Assembly: GCA_020061125.1 (NCBI GenBank)
Contig: JAGUYV010000371.1
Coordinates: 1 to 14,829 of the forward strand
DNA from: a bacterium
Lineage (GTDB): Bacteria > UBP15 > UBA6099 > DSWB01
Length of the DNA: 14,829 nucleotides
Direction of reading: 5' to 3'
Positions 1 through 7,318 of the stretch are shown one piece after another. How positions within the stretch are numbered: the stretch's first letter is position 1; every line of letters starts with the position of its first letter. The notes under the pieces were generated by a model. The model did no database searches. It was not told where the DNA came from and saw only the letters and a program-made list of their open reading frames with translations. Made by a program: the position numbers and the translations under genes.

Positions 1-462
1 CGGCTCGACCGGCGCGGCCACGCCCTGATTCTCGCCGCCGAAGGCGCGGGCCAGGACATCATGCGCGCGGAACTGGGCGACGCCGGCGCAGACGCTTCAG
101 GCAATGCGAAACTGCTCGATGTCGGCACATTTTTGAAAAAGCGCATTGCGGGTTATTTCAAAGCCAGAAACAAAGAAGTCACGCTCAAATACATAGACCC
201 GAGCTACATCATCCGCAGCCGCCCGGCCAACGCCAGCGACAGCATGTACTGCGCACAGCTCGCGCGCATGGCCGTGCATGCGGGCATGGCCGGAAAAACC
301 GGCATGGTTGTGGGCCGCTGGAACGGTCTCTTCACCCACGCGCCGATTCCGCTCGTTGTCAAAGAACGCAACGCCATTGATCCCAACGGCCCTCTGTGGC
401 TCGATGTGCTTGAAGCCACGGGCCAGCCTGACTGGCGCATTCAAGGCGATCCGGGGCTGTGA
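1..462 (+). CDS. 6-phosphofructokinase, C-terminal part (5' end outside window)
   Basis: Open from base 1 in frame 1 to a TGA at 460-462; the gene starts upstream of the window. The visible 153 residues match the C-terminal half of long-type ATP/PPi-dependent phosphofructokinases (PfkA superfamily). The signatures are a YIDPSYIIRS-type sugar-phosphate-binding segment, then SDSMYCAQLARMAVHAGMAG and a GKTGMVVG stretch. The family phosphorylates fructose 6-phosphate in cytoplasmic glycolysis. The phosphoryl donor cannot be decided here, because the residues that separate ATP from pyrophosphate users lie in the missing N-terminal half. The internal ATG at 61 falls inside the conserved domain and is not the start. 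Family assignment is firm; donor is open. Confidence 0.9.
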   Translation, partial: RLDRRGHALILAAEGAGQDIMRAELGDAGADASGNAKLLDVGTFLKKRIAGYFKARNKEVTLKYIDPSYIIRSRPANASDSMYCAQLARMAVHAGMAGKTGMVVGRWNGLFTHAPIPLVVKERNAIDPNGPLWLDVLEATGQPDWRIQGDPGL

Positions 463-490
463 CCCCGGGGCGCCGGAAACCGTGCATGCC

Positions 491-679
491 ATGAAAACCG
501 GTAACGATTCCGGCCAGGACAACACCCCGCGCCGTAAGCTGTGCTCGAACTGCGCATACCGCGGCACATGCAACAAGAGGTTCAGCGCCCAGGTCTCGGA
601 CGGGCAGGTGCGCTGCCTCGAACACGCATTCGATGTGACCCTGTTCTCCAGACCGGCGGGGGATGACGGCGGGGAGTAG
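491..679 (+). CDS. Small Cys-rich protein with CxxC-x5-C motif, 62 aa
   Basis: A 62-residue frame starts 28 bases after the phosphofructokinase stop. It carries four cysteines, C18, C21, C27 and C42, in the pattern CxxC-x5-C-x14-C. The core reads CSNCAYRGTCNKRF and is followed by RCLEHAFD. This spacing suggests a small metal site (zinc or Fe-S), but no function is known to me. Similar small proteins with a CxxCxYRGxCxKRF-like core occur in Deltaproteobacteria, as I recall. An in-frame GTG at 482 is an alternative start adding three residues; neither has a strong Shine-Dalgarno, though GGAAAC lies just before. The short gap suggests co-transcription with the kinase gene. The cysteine pattern supports a real gene even though it is short. 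Confidence 0.6.
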   Translation: MKTGNDSGQDNTPRRKLCSNCAYRGTCNKRFSAQVSDGQVRCLEHAFDVTLFSRPAGDDGGE

Positions 680-750
680 CCCGCGTGTCATCCTGAACCC
701 TCCCCGCACCGCAACATTTTTCGGGATATTGCGATCCTATTTCTGTAATC

Positions 751-768
751 TTCAGGCTACGGCCTGAA
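751..768 (+). promoter_or_regulatory. 7-bp hairpin with cUACGg tetraloop in the leader of the MFS gene
   Basis: TTCAGGC (751-757) and GCCTGAA (762-768) pair perfectly around a TACG loop. In RNA this is a C(UACG)G tetraloop, a known very stable class. No T-run follows on the plus strand, so it is not a classic intrinsic terminator. It sits 24 bases before the Shine-Dalgarno of the transporter gene. The rest of 680-802 shows no gene; a weak TGTAAT (744-749) has no matching -35 box. Confidence 0.5.
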
Positions 769-791
769 ACACAGCGCCCATGCGCGCAATC

Positions 792-797
792 AAGGAG
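792..797 (+). promoter_or_regulatory. Shine-Dalgarno AAGGAG for the MFS transporter
   Basis: AAGGAG lies five bases before the ATG at 803 and fixes that start. Confidence 0.75.
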
Positions 798-802
798 CCG
801 CC

Positions 803-2344
803 ATGCCGGAATTTGCAAAACCACCAAAGCGCAATCCCATGATCTGGGTTCCAACCCTGTACTACACACAGGGTTATCCTTACACGGCCGTCATGGAGAT
901 GGCCGCGGTATTTTTCAAAGCCATTGGCGTGTCTTTGCCCGTGCTTGGCATATTCGCGGGAATCTTCAATTTGCCCTGGGCTTTCAAATTCGTGTGGAGC
1001 CCGCTGGTTGAGCTTGTCGGCACGAAACGCGGGTGGATCCGGCTCTCCCAGGGACTTATTTGCGCGCTTCTGGTCGCTCTTGTGTATGTGATCGGGCTGC
1101 CGGTGTCCAAAACCCTGTTGAGCATCAACGCCGCAGTTCCCAATGTGGCGGATTACTGGATGAACGCCGGATTCTCACTGGGGCTGCTTGTTTTTATGTT
1201 TTCCCTGGGGTTCTCCATGGACGCTCGAAGGAGCGTCGCCGTGCGCATTCTGTGCTTGGCTCTTGCGGCGGGATACGCGGTGTTTGTCTTCGTATGTCAT
1301 GGACGCATATTCACCGTGGAAGCATTGTCCCTGGCGCCGTCCATCTGGGCCGCATTTGCGGTCTTTCTCGGGATCGCATTCATGAGCGCCACCCAGGACA
1401 TCGCCATTGACGGTTATTATCTGGACATGCTGGATGGCAGGGCGCAGTCCGCATACAGCGGGGTGCGCGTGATGTTTTATCGTGTGGCCATGGTCGCGGG
1501 CAGCGGCCTGTTCGTGATGATCGCCGGGCTGAAAGGCTCCAGTTGGTCCGTGGGGTTCGGTGCGGGTGCAGCCGTATTCGTCCTTCTATATGTATTTCAC
1601 ATGTTTTATCTGCCGTACGCGCCAGAGGGCGTTCCCCCCGGGCGCGGGGTTTCCCCACAATCGCACAGAAAGTCTTTCGCCGACGCCTTTTCTTCTTTCC
1701 TCGATCAGAAACGCATACTGCTCATCTTGATGTTCATCATCTTCTTTCGTGTTGACGATTTCCTGTGGAAGCCCATGTCCAAAGCGTTTCTCATGGACAT
1801 CGGGGTATCCGTGGCGCAACTCGGATTCCTCCAGGGCGTTGTGGGTGTGATCGCCACCATTGCAGGCAGCGTGCTGGGGGGATTCTACATCGCCAGAAAG
1901 GGCCTCACGAAAAGCCTCTGGACGCTCGGGATATGGCAGAGCACCAACCTTCTGCTGTATGCATACCTGGCTCTCGCGCATCCGGTTGTGCCAAAGGGTT
2001 CCGTGATTTCGCACATGAGCTTCATTCATGTGGGTGTAGTCAACGCACTGGAAAATCTGGCCATCGGTCTTGGCACCATTGCTTTTGTCAACTTCCTCAT
2101 GCGCACATGCAAAAAGGAATACACGGCTGCGCATTATGCCATCTGCACGGGGCTTATGGCGGTCTCCTCCATGGTGGCCAGTTTCTTCAGCGGATTTCTC
2201 GCCGAATCCATGGGTTATCTCGGGTTCTTTCTGCTGTGTTTCTTTGCGTCCATCCCAGGGCTGATCATTCTTGCGTTCCTGCCTCTCAAGGATCTCGAGA
2301 CGCGCTATGTGGCGCCGGATCATGCCGCAGGCATCGGCGAGTGA
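803..2344 (+). CDS. MFS transporter, AmpG/PAT-like
   Basis: A 513-residue polytopic inner-membrane protein with about 12 or more hydrophobic segments. Two features point to the peptide-acetyl-CoA-transporter/AmpG branch of the major facilitator superfamily. One is the N-terminal QGYPY (23-27) followed by LPWAFKFVWSPLVE (57-70), the AmpG TM2 signature. The other is SATQDIAIDGYYLDML from residue 195. AmpG imports anhydro-muropeptides for cell-wall recycling; homologues in other phyla have other or unknown cargo, so the substrate here is open. The start is set by AAGGAG at 792-797. The downstream SSS symporter is a second, unrelated solute carrier, so the two may serve a shared uptake role. No amp or anhydro-sugar recycling genes are in view. 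Confidence 0.85.
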   Translation: MPEFAKPPKRNPMIWVPTLYYTQGYPYTAVMEMAAVFFKAIGVSLPVLGIFAGIFNLPWAFKFVWSPLVELVGTKRGWIRLSQGLICALLVALVYVIGLPVSKTLLSINAAVPNVADYWMNAGFSLGLLVFMFSLGFSMDARRSVAVRILCLALAAGYAVFVFVCHGRIFTVEALSLAPSIWAAFAVFLGIAFMSATQDIAIDGYYLDMLDGRAQSAYSGVRVMFYRVAMVAGSGLFVMIAGLKGSSWSVGFGAGAAVFVLLYVFHMFYLPYAPEGVPPGRGVSPQSHRKSFADAFSSFLDQKRILLILMFIIFFRVDDFLWKPMSKAFLMDIGVSVAQLGFLQGVVGVIATIAGSVLGGFYIARKGLTKSLWTLGIWQSTNLLLYAYLALAHPVVPKGSVISHMSFIHVGVVNALENLAIGLGTIAFVNFLMRTCKKEYTAAHYAICTGLMAVSSMVASFFSGFLAESMGYLGFFLLCFFASIPGLIILAFLPLKDLETRYVAPDHAAGIGE

Positions 2345-2418
2345 GCCGCGGAGATTGCGGCATACGGTTCGTGCGCCGCCGCTCTGGTCGCATATAACTT
2401 TCGATACAGATCATAAAT

Positions 2419-2453
2419 AAGGGGATTTTGCGGACATTAATTTAAATTCCCTT
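2419..2453 (+). promoter_or_regulatory. 10-bp stem-loop in the leader of the SSS symporter gene
   Basis: AAGGGGATTT (2419-2428) pairs with AAATTCCCTT (2444-2453) over all ten positions, with one G-U wobble, around a 15-base AT-rich loop. It ends four bases before the GGAGGG ribosome-binding site at 2458-2463, so it could control access of ribosomes to the symporter start or act as an operator. The remainder of 2345-2462 holds no gene and no convincing promoter. Confidence 0.45.
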
Positions 2454-2457
2454 GCAC

Positions 2458-2463
2458 GGAGGG
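2458..2463 (+). promoter_or_regulatory. Shine-Dalgarno GGAGGG that favours the ATG at 2472
   Basis: GGAGGG ends eight bases before the ATG at 2472. The in-frame GTG at 2463 overlaps the motif itself and so could not be served by it. The ATG is therefore the better start. Confidence 0.7.
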
Positions 2464-2471
2464 TGTCGGGC

Positions 2472-4283
2472 ATGGCTCAACTGTGGAATCAATTGACGCA
2501 GCACATGGCGCCGCTGGACTGGGCGATTGTCGCCGCATATCTGATGCTGTCCCTGGGCCTTGGCATTTACCACATGAAAAAGGCGCAGGAGGGCATTGAC
2601 CATTATTTTGCGTCCGGCCGCAGCGCATCGTGGTGGCTTTTGGGAACCAGCATGGTGGCGACCACATTCGCCGCGGACACGCCCCTGGCCGTGAGCGGCT
2701 GGGTCATCGGAACGGGCATCGCCAACAACTGGTACTGGTGGTGCTGGGTCATGGGCACCATGCTCGGCGTGTTCTTTTTCTCGCGCCTGTGGCGCCGCGC
2801 CGGAGTGCTCACCGACAACGAATTGACCGAGCTGCGCTACAGCGGACAGGCCGCCGGATTCCTCCGAGGGTTCCGCGCGATCTATTTCGGCGTGCTCTAT
2901 AACTGCATCGTCATCGGCTGGGTCAACCTGGCCATGACCAAGGTGCTCATGCATTCCGTGGGCCTCACCGAGCAGCAGAAAATGTACGCCCTGTTCTTCT
3001 GTTTCGGATTCAGCCTGTTGTACACGCTGCTGGCCGGGCTTTCAGGCGTCATGGCCACGGATTTCGTGCAGTTTATTCTGGCCATGGCTGGCAGCATCAT
3101 GCTGGCGGTTCTGGCTGTGCAGCACATCGGGGGGCTGGGCGCGATTATGCCGGGGTTGACAGCAAACTTCGGCCCCGAGCGCGCGGCCGAGATGACGGCG
3201 TTGTTCCCCGCGCGCGGTTCGGACCTGTTCGCCGTCGCTCTGGTGTTCATATTCCTGCAATGGTGGAGCGCGGGCAACACGGATTCGGGCGGTTATCTGG
3301 CGCAGCGCATGATCGCGGCGAAAAACGAAAAGCATTCATTCCTCGGCATGCTGTGGTTCAATGTGTCGTTCTATTGTCTGCGGCCCTGGCCATGGATTGT
3401 TGTGGGCCTGTGCTGCGCGGTGATGCTGCCCAATATGGATCCGTCCGTGCAGGCCGCCATCAAGGCGGACCCGGAGACAGGGTACATTTTCATGATGCGC
3501 ACCCTGCTGCCCGTGGGCCTGCTTGGTATGGTGGTGGCGTCGTTCTTCGCCGCGTATATGTCCACCATTGACACGCACCTGAACTGGGGCGCTTCCTATC
3601 TGGTCAACGATGTATACAAGCGGTTCGTAGCGCGTGACGCATCCGAAAAGCACTTGATCGCCGCATCCTGGGCCGCCACCGTGGCCATCGCCGTGTGCGG
3701 CGCCATCGTGTCCCTGCACATGGATTCCATCCGCGAGGCCTGGTACATTATCGCCAAGGTTTACAGCGGCCTTGCGGTGATTTACATCTTGCGCTGGTTC
3801 TGGTGGCGCATCAATGCGTGGAGCGAGATCGGCGCCATGGGCGCGTCCATCGCATGCCTTTTCGTGACCGGCGTGATCATGCCACGGTACTTTCCTGGAA
3901 TCAAAATTCCCGAATTCCCGTTTATTCTGCTTTACATCGTACCGATCAGCCTGGGCACGGCTCTTATCCTCACATTCGCCACCCCGCCGGTGCGCGAGGA
4001 CAAGCTGGTGGAGTTCTACCGCAAAGTGCGGCCCGGCGGTCTGGGGTGGAAACGCATCGCCGCACAGGTTCCCGGCGCGGACAAAGACCCCGGCCCGGGC
4101 GCGGCCATTCCCGGCTATGTGCTGTCGGTAATCGCGGTGTATTGCGCCCTGTTCGGCGTGGGCAAGCTGCTGCTTGGCGCGCCCGGCCTGGGGCTGGCTT
4201 TGTGCGCCGTGGCCGTAGCCTGCGGCTGGGCCGTGTGGATCTATGTCTCGCGCTTGAAATGGGACGACGACAGCGCGGGCTGA
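2472..4283 (+). CDS. Sodium:solute symporter (SSS family)
   Basis: A 603-residue polytopic membrane protein of the SSS/PutP superfamily, which couples Na+ entry to uptake of sugars, amino acids or similar solutes. The family signatures are YFASGRSASWWLLGTSMVAT followed by FAADTP (residues 45-71, the first-helix region) and MSTIDTHLNWGASYLVND from about residue 363. The second stretch carries the Ser/Thr residues that line the Na2 site in this family. The last ~100 residues form an extended C-terminal part with two more likely helices, longer than the core fold requires. The substrate cannot be read from sequence. The ATG at 2472 is preferred over the GTG at 2463 on Shine-Dalgarno placement. 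The radical SAM gene begins 22 bases after the stop and may share its transcript. Confidence 0.88.
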   Translation: MAQLWNQLTQHMAPLDWAIVAAYLMLSLGLGIYHMKKAQEGIDHYFASGRSASWWLLGTSMVATTFAADTPLAVSGWVIGTGIANNWYWWCWVMGTMLGVFFFSRLWRRAGVLTDNELTELRYSGQAAGFLRGFRAIYFGVLYNCIVIGWVNLAMTKVLMHSVGLTEQQKMYALFFCFGFSLLYTLLAGLSGVMATDFVQFILAMAGSIMLAVLAVQHIGGLGAIMPGLTANFGPERAAEMTALFPARGSDLFAVALVFIFLQWWSAGNTDSGGYLAQRMIAAKNEKHSFLGMLWFNVSFYCLRPWPWIVVGLCCAVMLPNMDPSVQAAIKADPETGYIFMMRTLLPVGLLGMVVASFFAAYMSTIDTHLNWGASYLVNDVYKRFVARDASEKHLIAASWAATVAIAVCGAIVSLHMDSIREAWYIIAKVYSGLAVIYILRWFWWRINAWSEIGAMGASIACLFVTGVIMPRYFPGIKIPEFPFILLYIVPISLGTALILTFATPPVREDKLVEFYRKVRPGGLGWKRIAAQVPGADKDPGPGAAIPGYVLSVIAVYCALFGVGKLLLGAPGLGLALCAVAVACGWAVWIYVSRLKWDDDSAG

Positions 4284-4305
4284 TGCCGCGCCCATCCGGT
4301 GAGTC

Positions 4306-5841
4306 ATGAAAATCCTGCTTGTAAACCCCCGCCACATCCGCGGCTCCGCGCCGTCGTTTCTGCATGGGTTGCTCCAGTTGTGCGCCGAGGTCCGGCGCGC
4401 TGGGCACGAGTGCCGCATTGCGGATCTGTGCCTTCCCGGCGCGATCCTGCCCGCGGGAGTGTGGCGCGAATACGATGTGGTGGGCCTGTCAGTCATGACC
4501 ACGCAGTTGCGCCACGCCGCGGATATTGCGCGCAGCGCTCCAGCGGGCGCTCGCGTGGTCTGGGGCGGCGTGCATTGCCTGCTCGATCCCGAATCCATTC
4601 TCACAGCGTTTCCCGATCACTTTGTTGTGGCGGGCGAAGGCGAGCAACCCCTTCTGGATCTGCTGCGCTTTTTTCAGGACCAAACGGACAGGGAATGGCT
4701 TCGCGCGCGGCCCGGCGTGAATCTTACGCACGGCGGCGCGCCCGTGATCAACAAGCCATGGTTCATGAAATCCGTGGAAGATCTGGCGGATGTGGACTAC
4801 CACGACCTGCCCGACCTGTCCGCCGCCGTAAACAGCTATGATTATTACTTCCGGGCAACCATGCCCTCATTGAATGTGCGCGTGGCGCGCGGGTGCCTTT
4901 GGGACTGTTCTTTTTGCATCAATTCCCTGTTCCGCAAACACGGCGCTTTCCATCGGTCCAAATCCATGGACAAAATCCGCCGGGAAATCGAGCCTGTCAT
5001 AGATGAATTCAAGATCCCGCTGGTCTTTCCCGCGGATGATGATTTTTTTGCCAACAGGCAGCTTGTGCGGGATTGGGCCTCGTTCGCGCGCGAAAAGGGA
5101 TTGCTCTGGGCCGCGAATTGCCGGTTCAATTACTTCCGGGAGAGCATGGTCACACCGGACCTGCTGCGCGATCTCATGCAGAGCGGCCTGTTCCTGCTGG
5201 GAATGAGCATCGAGGCCGGAGACGAATCCGTGCGCAACGAAATCATCAACAAAAAGGTTTCGGACGCGCACATCGCACACGCCATCGAGGTGATTCGCGG
5301 CGTTGCCGGGAAACGGCTCTCCTTGAACACGAGCTTCATCATAGATTTCCCGGGCGACACAGCACTCAACAAAATCCGCACCCTGAAATGGATGGACCGC
5401 ATAACGCGCGAACTCAACACCACGCTGTCCGGGCCGCAGGTGTACCGCTCCTATCCCGGCTCGCGCCTGTACGAACAGGAGCGAAGCCACCCGCGCGGGG
5501 ATCTTGACTATTATCTGCAAAACACCACATCCCGGGGCGAAATCCGCACTTATAAACGCGTGCCGATCAGCTCCTGGTTTTATGCGGAAACCATGCGCGT
5601 GGTTTTCAGCAGCAGATTCCGTCATCTTAAACTCCTGCAGGATTCGAGCGGACGGCCGGGATGGGACCTGGACGCAGAGGACACGCGATCCATGAAACGC
5701 CGCATGGCCGATGCGTTGAAATGGCTTCTGCTGTGCACGGTCTTTCTGCGTCTGCGCACGGATTTCTGGAAAATGTTCTTCGAGCCTGCATTCATCGGCG
5801 CGCTTCAGCTTGCGGCCGCCCGGCTCCGGGGACGCGACTGA
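4306..5841 (+). CDS. Radical SAM protein with N-terminal B12-binding-like domain
   Basis: A 511-residue cytoplasmic enzyme of the BchE/cobalamin-associated radical SAM architecture. Residues 1-130 look like the Rossmann-type B12-binding domain, with MKILLVNPRH, DVVGLSVMT, WGGVH (86-90) and AGEGE. The cobalamin DxHxxG motif is not visible: the matching loop reads DLCLPG, so cobalamin may not be bound. The radical SAM core carries the [4Fe-4S] ligands C197, C201 and C204 (CLWDCSFC) and, later, a SIEAGDESV segment typical of this class. The C-terminal ~130 residues are hydrophobic and basic. The reaction is not identifiable; relatives methylate or rearrange lipids, hopanoids, porphyrins and phosphonates. 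Translation is probably coupled to the symporter gene, because no strong Shine-Dalgarno precedes the ATG. Confidence 0.85.
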   Translation: MKILLVNPRHIRGSAPSFLHGLLQLCAEVRRAGHECRIADLCLPGAILPAGVWREYDVVGLSVMTTQLRHAADIARSAPAGARVVWGGVHCLLDPESILTAFPDHFVVAGEGEQPLLDLLRFFQDQTDREWLRARPGVNLTHGGAPVINKPWFMKSVEDLADVDYHDLPDLSAAVNSYDYYFRATMPSLNVRVARGCLWDCSFCINSLFRKHGAFHRSKSMDKIRREIEPVIDEFKIPLVFPADDDFFANRQLVRDWASFAREKGLLWAANCRFNYFRESMVTPDLLRDLMQSGLFLLGMSIEAGDESVRNEIINKKVSDAHIAHAIEVIRGVAGKRLSLNTSFIIDFPGDTALNKIRTLKWMDRITRELNTTLSGPQVYRSYPGSRLYEQERSHPRGDLDYYLQNTTSRGEIRTYKRVPISSWFYAETMRVVFSSRFRHLKLLQDSSGRPGWDLDAEDTRSMKRRMADALKWLLLCTVFLRLRTDFWKMFFEPAFIGALQLAAARLRGRD

Positions 5842-5871
5842 CCGGCGCCGCACAATTTTCCGTCACGGTGT

Positions 5872-5888
5872 CAGCCCGTGCACGGCTG
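5872..5888 (+). terminator. Weak hairpin after the radical SAM gene
   Basis: CAGCC (5872-5876) and GGCTG (5884-5888) pair around CGTGCAC, followed by only a short TT. This is a possible weak terminator 30 bases past the stop; a T-run is lacking, so support is low. Confidence 0.2.
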
Positions 5889-5910
5889 TTCCATGGATTA
5901 TCAGCAAAAC

Positions 5911-5931
5911 ACGGCGCTGTATTCGCGCCGT
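5911..5931 (+). promoter_or_regulatory. 7-bp leader hairpin before the Cys-repeat protein
   Basis: ACGGCGC (5911-5917) pairs with GCGCCGT (5925-5931) around a 7-base loop. It ends five bases before the GGAGG at 5937-5941. It is the third hairpin in this window placed just ahead of a ribosome-binding site. Confidence 0.4.
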
Positions 5932-5936
5932 TCCGC

Positions 5937-5941
5937 GGAGG
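5937..5941 (+). promoter_or_regulatory. Shine-Dalgarno GGAGG that sets the start at 5949
   Basis: GGAGG lies seven bases before the ATG at 5949, which opens a protein with a proper signal peptide. The frame is open further upstream (to 5661), but that part overlaps the radical SAM gene and is not needed. Confidence 0.75.
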
Positions 5942-5948
5942 TTCCGAC

Positions 5949-7133
5949 ATGAAATTCTCACCCAAAAACATCACAGCCGCCCTGGCGCTCGCCGCTGTAT
6001 TGTGTGCGGGGCTGCGCGCCGCAGCCGTGCGCGTGGGCGACAACAAGGTCTTCGGCAAGCAGACCAAATCCGTGGTGACCCGCCTGGATGCGATCTCTTT
6101 CAACGGCGCAACGCTGTCTCTGGTCTACACCCTGCAAAGCCCCTGCCCTGCCTCCGAACACGCCACGGAGCTTGCGATGGACACGGAACGGCAAGGGAAA
6201 AAAGTGGTGGCATTCCGGTTGAAAATCACGGATTCCGCGCCCGCGCAGGGCTGCCGTGGCGCGGCCGGGCCGGTCACCGTGTCGCACACAGCGGATTTTC
6301 GCGCGCTGTATGATGCAACCGCGGCGGAGGCTCTGCGCGCAGGATTCACCGTGGATCCGAATGCTTTTCTTTACATGCCGGAAGTGAACCCTCTGGCCTC
6401 GGACGGCGCGGCAGTGGACATCGGCGCCGGGACGATTGCGCCGCCCGCAACAGGCGCAGCGCCCCCGCCCGCACAGGTTGCGCCGCCGGTTTCAATCACC
6501 CTTGTCGAATACGAGCCGGTCTACGAATGCACCACCTGGAAACGGGATGGCGCGCGCAAGGACGGGTTCACGGGCACAGGGTCCTCGCTTGAAGAAGCGC
6601 GCAAAGGCGCCGCCAATGGGTGCGCACGCACCAACCATCCCATGTGCGTGGCTTTTTCGCAGAACCCCGAACACACCGACTGCACGGTTTCCTTTCAAAA
6701 GGCCGAGAAGCTCGTGCAGCTTGGCGCGGATGCCCAGGGACAGGGCGCGGCTGTGACCGCGTGGTCGTGCGCGCTTGGGAATTACCAGGGTTCAGGCGGA
6801 ACCATGGATCAGGCCAGCCGCCAGGCGCTGGACCGGTGCCGCGCCGCCAACGCCATGAACTGCGACGCCTGGGTGCGCTCGGGCAGCATGAGCTGCGCGC
6901 CGTCCCTGCGCTACTCCATGCCCCAGCCCCAGGCGCAATGGGCCTGCATGCTCTGGAAAAACGACGGCGCGCGCAAGGACGGGTTCAGGGGAACCGGCAA
7001 TACCGAGATCGAGGCGCGGAGGGCCGCGTCCCGCGGATGCAAAACCACCAATAACCCGAGTTGCGACTCCTGGTCTCTGGATCCGGCGCACACGCGATGC
7101 GATGTGGAATTCTCCACGCCGGGCGCGAGTTGA
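5949..7133 (+). CDS. Secreted protein with three four-Cys repeats (DUF4189-like)
   Basis: A 394-residue exported protein. Residues 1-25 form a signal peptide: basic start MKFSPK, then a hydrophobic run ending near AAA. Residues 26-155 are a separate domain with two cysteines, followed by a Pro/Ala-rich linker (about 160-182). The C-terminal half holds three repeats with four cysteines each. Repeat 1 has C194, C225, C233 and C245; repeat 2 has C274, C297, C305 and C316; repeat 3 has C333, C364, C372 and C384. Spacing in repeats 1 and 3 is identical (31, 8, 12); repeat 2 has a shorter first gap (23, 8, 11). Each probably folds around two disulphides in the periplasm or outside. The layout resembles DUF4189-type domains; function is unknown. 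It has no obvious operon partner. Confidence 0.8.
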   Translation: MKFSPKNITAALALAAVLCAGLRAAAVRVGDNKVFGKQTKSVVTRLDAISFNGATLSLVYTLQSPCPASEHATELAMDTERQGKKVVAFRLKITDSAPAQGCRGAAGPVTVSHTADFRALYDATAAEALRAGFTVDPNAFLYMPEVNPLASDGAAVDIGAGTIAPPATGAAPPPAQVAPPVSITLVEYEPVYECTTWKRDGARKDGFTGTGSSLEEARKGAANGCARTNHPMCVAFSQNPEHTDCTVSFQKAEKLVQLGADAQGQGAAVTAWSCALGNYQGSGGTMDQASRQALDRCRAANAMNCDAWVRSGSMSCAPSLRYSMPQPQAQWACMLWKNDGARKDGFRGTGNTEIEARRAASRGCKTTNNPSCDSWSLDPAHTRCDVEFSTPGAS

Positions 7134-7146
7134 GCGTCATAAGGCA

Positions 7147-7169
7147 ACGCAGCGCCTGCGTCTTCGCAG
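7147..7169 (+). promoter_or_regulatory. Two mutually exclusive hairpins after the Cys-repeat gene
   Basis: ACGCAG (7147-7152) pairs with CTGCGT (7156-7161), while CTGCG (7156-7160) can instead pair with CGCAG (7165-7169). The shared middle segment makes the two structures alternatives, as in attenuators, but neither is followed by a T-run. The stretch 7134-7250 is otherwise featureless. Confidence 0.25.
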
Positions 7170-7250
7170 AGATTATCCCTTGTGTGCGGCCGGTGAAACC
7201 GCGCCGCGCGCCCCACGCTTTCCAGCGAATCCTCATAATTCCACGATTTC

Positions 7251-7271
7251 ATTGACATAAATTGATATAAT
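7251..7271 (+). promoter_or_regulatory. Extended -10 promoter with tandem 10-mer before the RND gene
   Basis: TGATATAAT (7263-7271) is a perfect extended -10 (TGn-TATAAT), about 48 bases before the GTG start. No -35 sits at the normal distance; a perfect TTGACA (7252-7257) is only eight bases upstream, too close for a standard sigma-70 promoter. The two boxes fall inside a tandem 10-mer, ATTGACATAA then ATTGATATAA (7251-7270, 9/10 identical), which could be an operator. The stretch is strikingly AT-rich for this window. Confidence 0.5.
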
Positions 7272-7306
7272 ATGCGCGTACACTCACGCGGCACATTCCG
7301 GAAGGC

Positions 7307-7311
7307 GGAGG
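7307..7311 (+). promoter_or_regulatory. Shine-Dalgarno GGAGG for the RND exporter (GTG start)
   Basis: GGAGG lies seven bases before the GTG at 7319 and supports this non-ATG start. An 8-base palindrome TTCCGGAA (7296-7303) sits just ahead of it. Confidence 0.7.
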
Positions 7312-7318
7312 CGCATCC

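Noticed and set aside
3336-4604. Long open frame (422 codons) on the minus strand opposite the SSS gene
   Set aside because: It is a shadow of GC-rich codons in the symporter and radical SAM genes. Its translation is low-complexity, rich in Arg, His and Ala, with no family motif.
4867-5853. 328-codon minus-strand frame opposite the radical SAM gene
   Set aside because: Antisense to the CxxxCxxC enzyme; codon use and composition are those of a shadow frame.
5661-5948. Longer start for the Cys-repeat protein
   Set aside because: The extension overlaps the radical SAM gene. GGAGG and a signal peptide both point to the ATG at 5949.
7252-7271. TTGACA and TATAAT as a classical sigma-70 promoter
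   Set aside because: The spacer is only eight bases; the -35 and -10 cannot work together. Only the extended -10 was kept.
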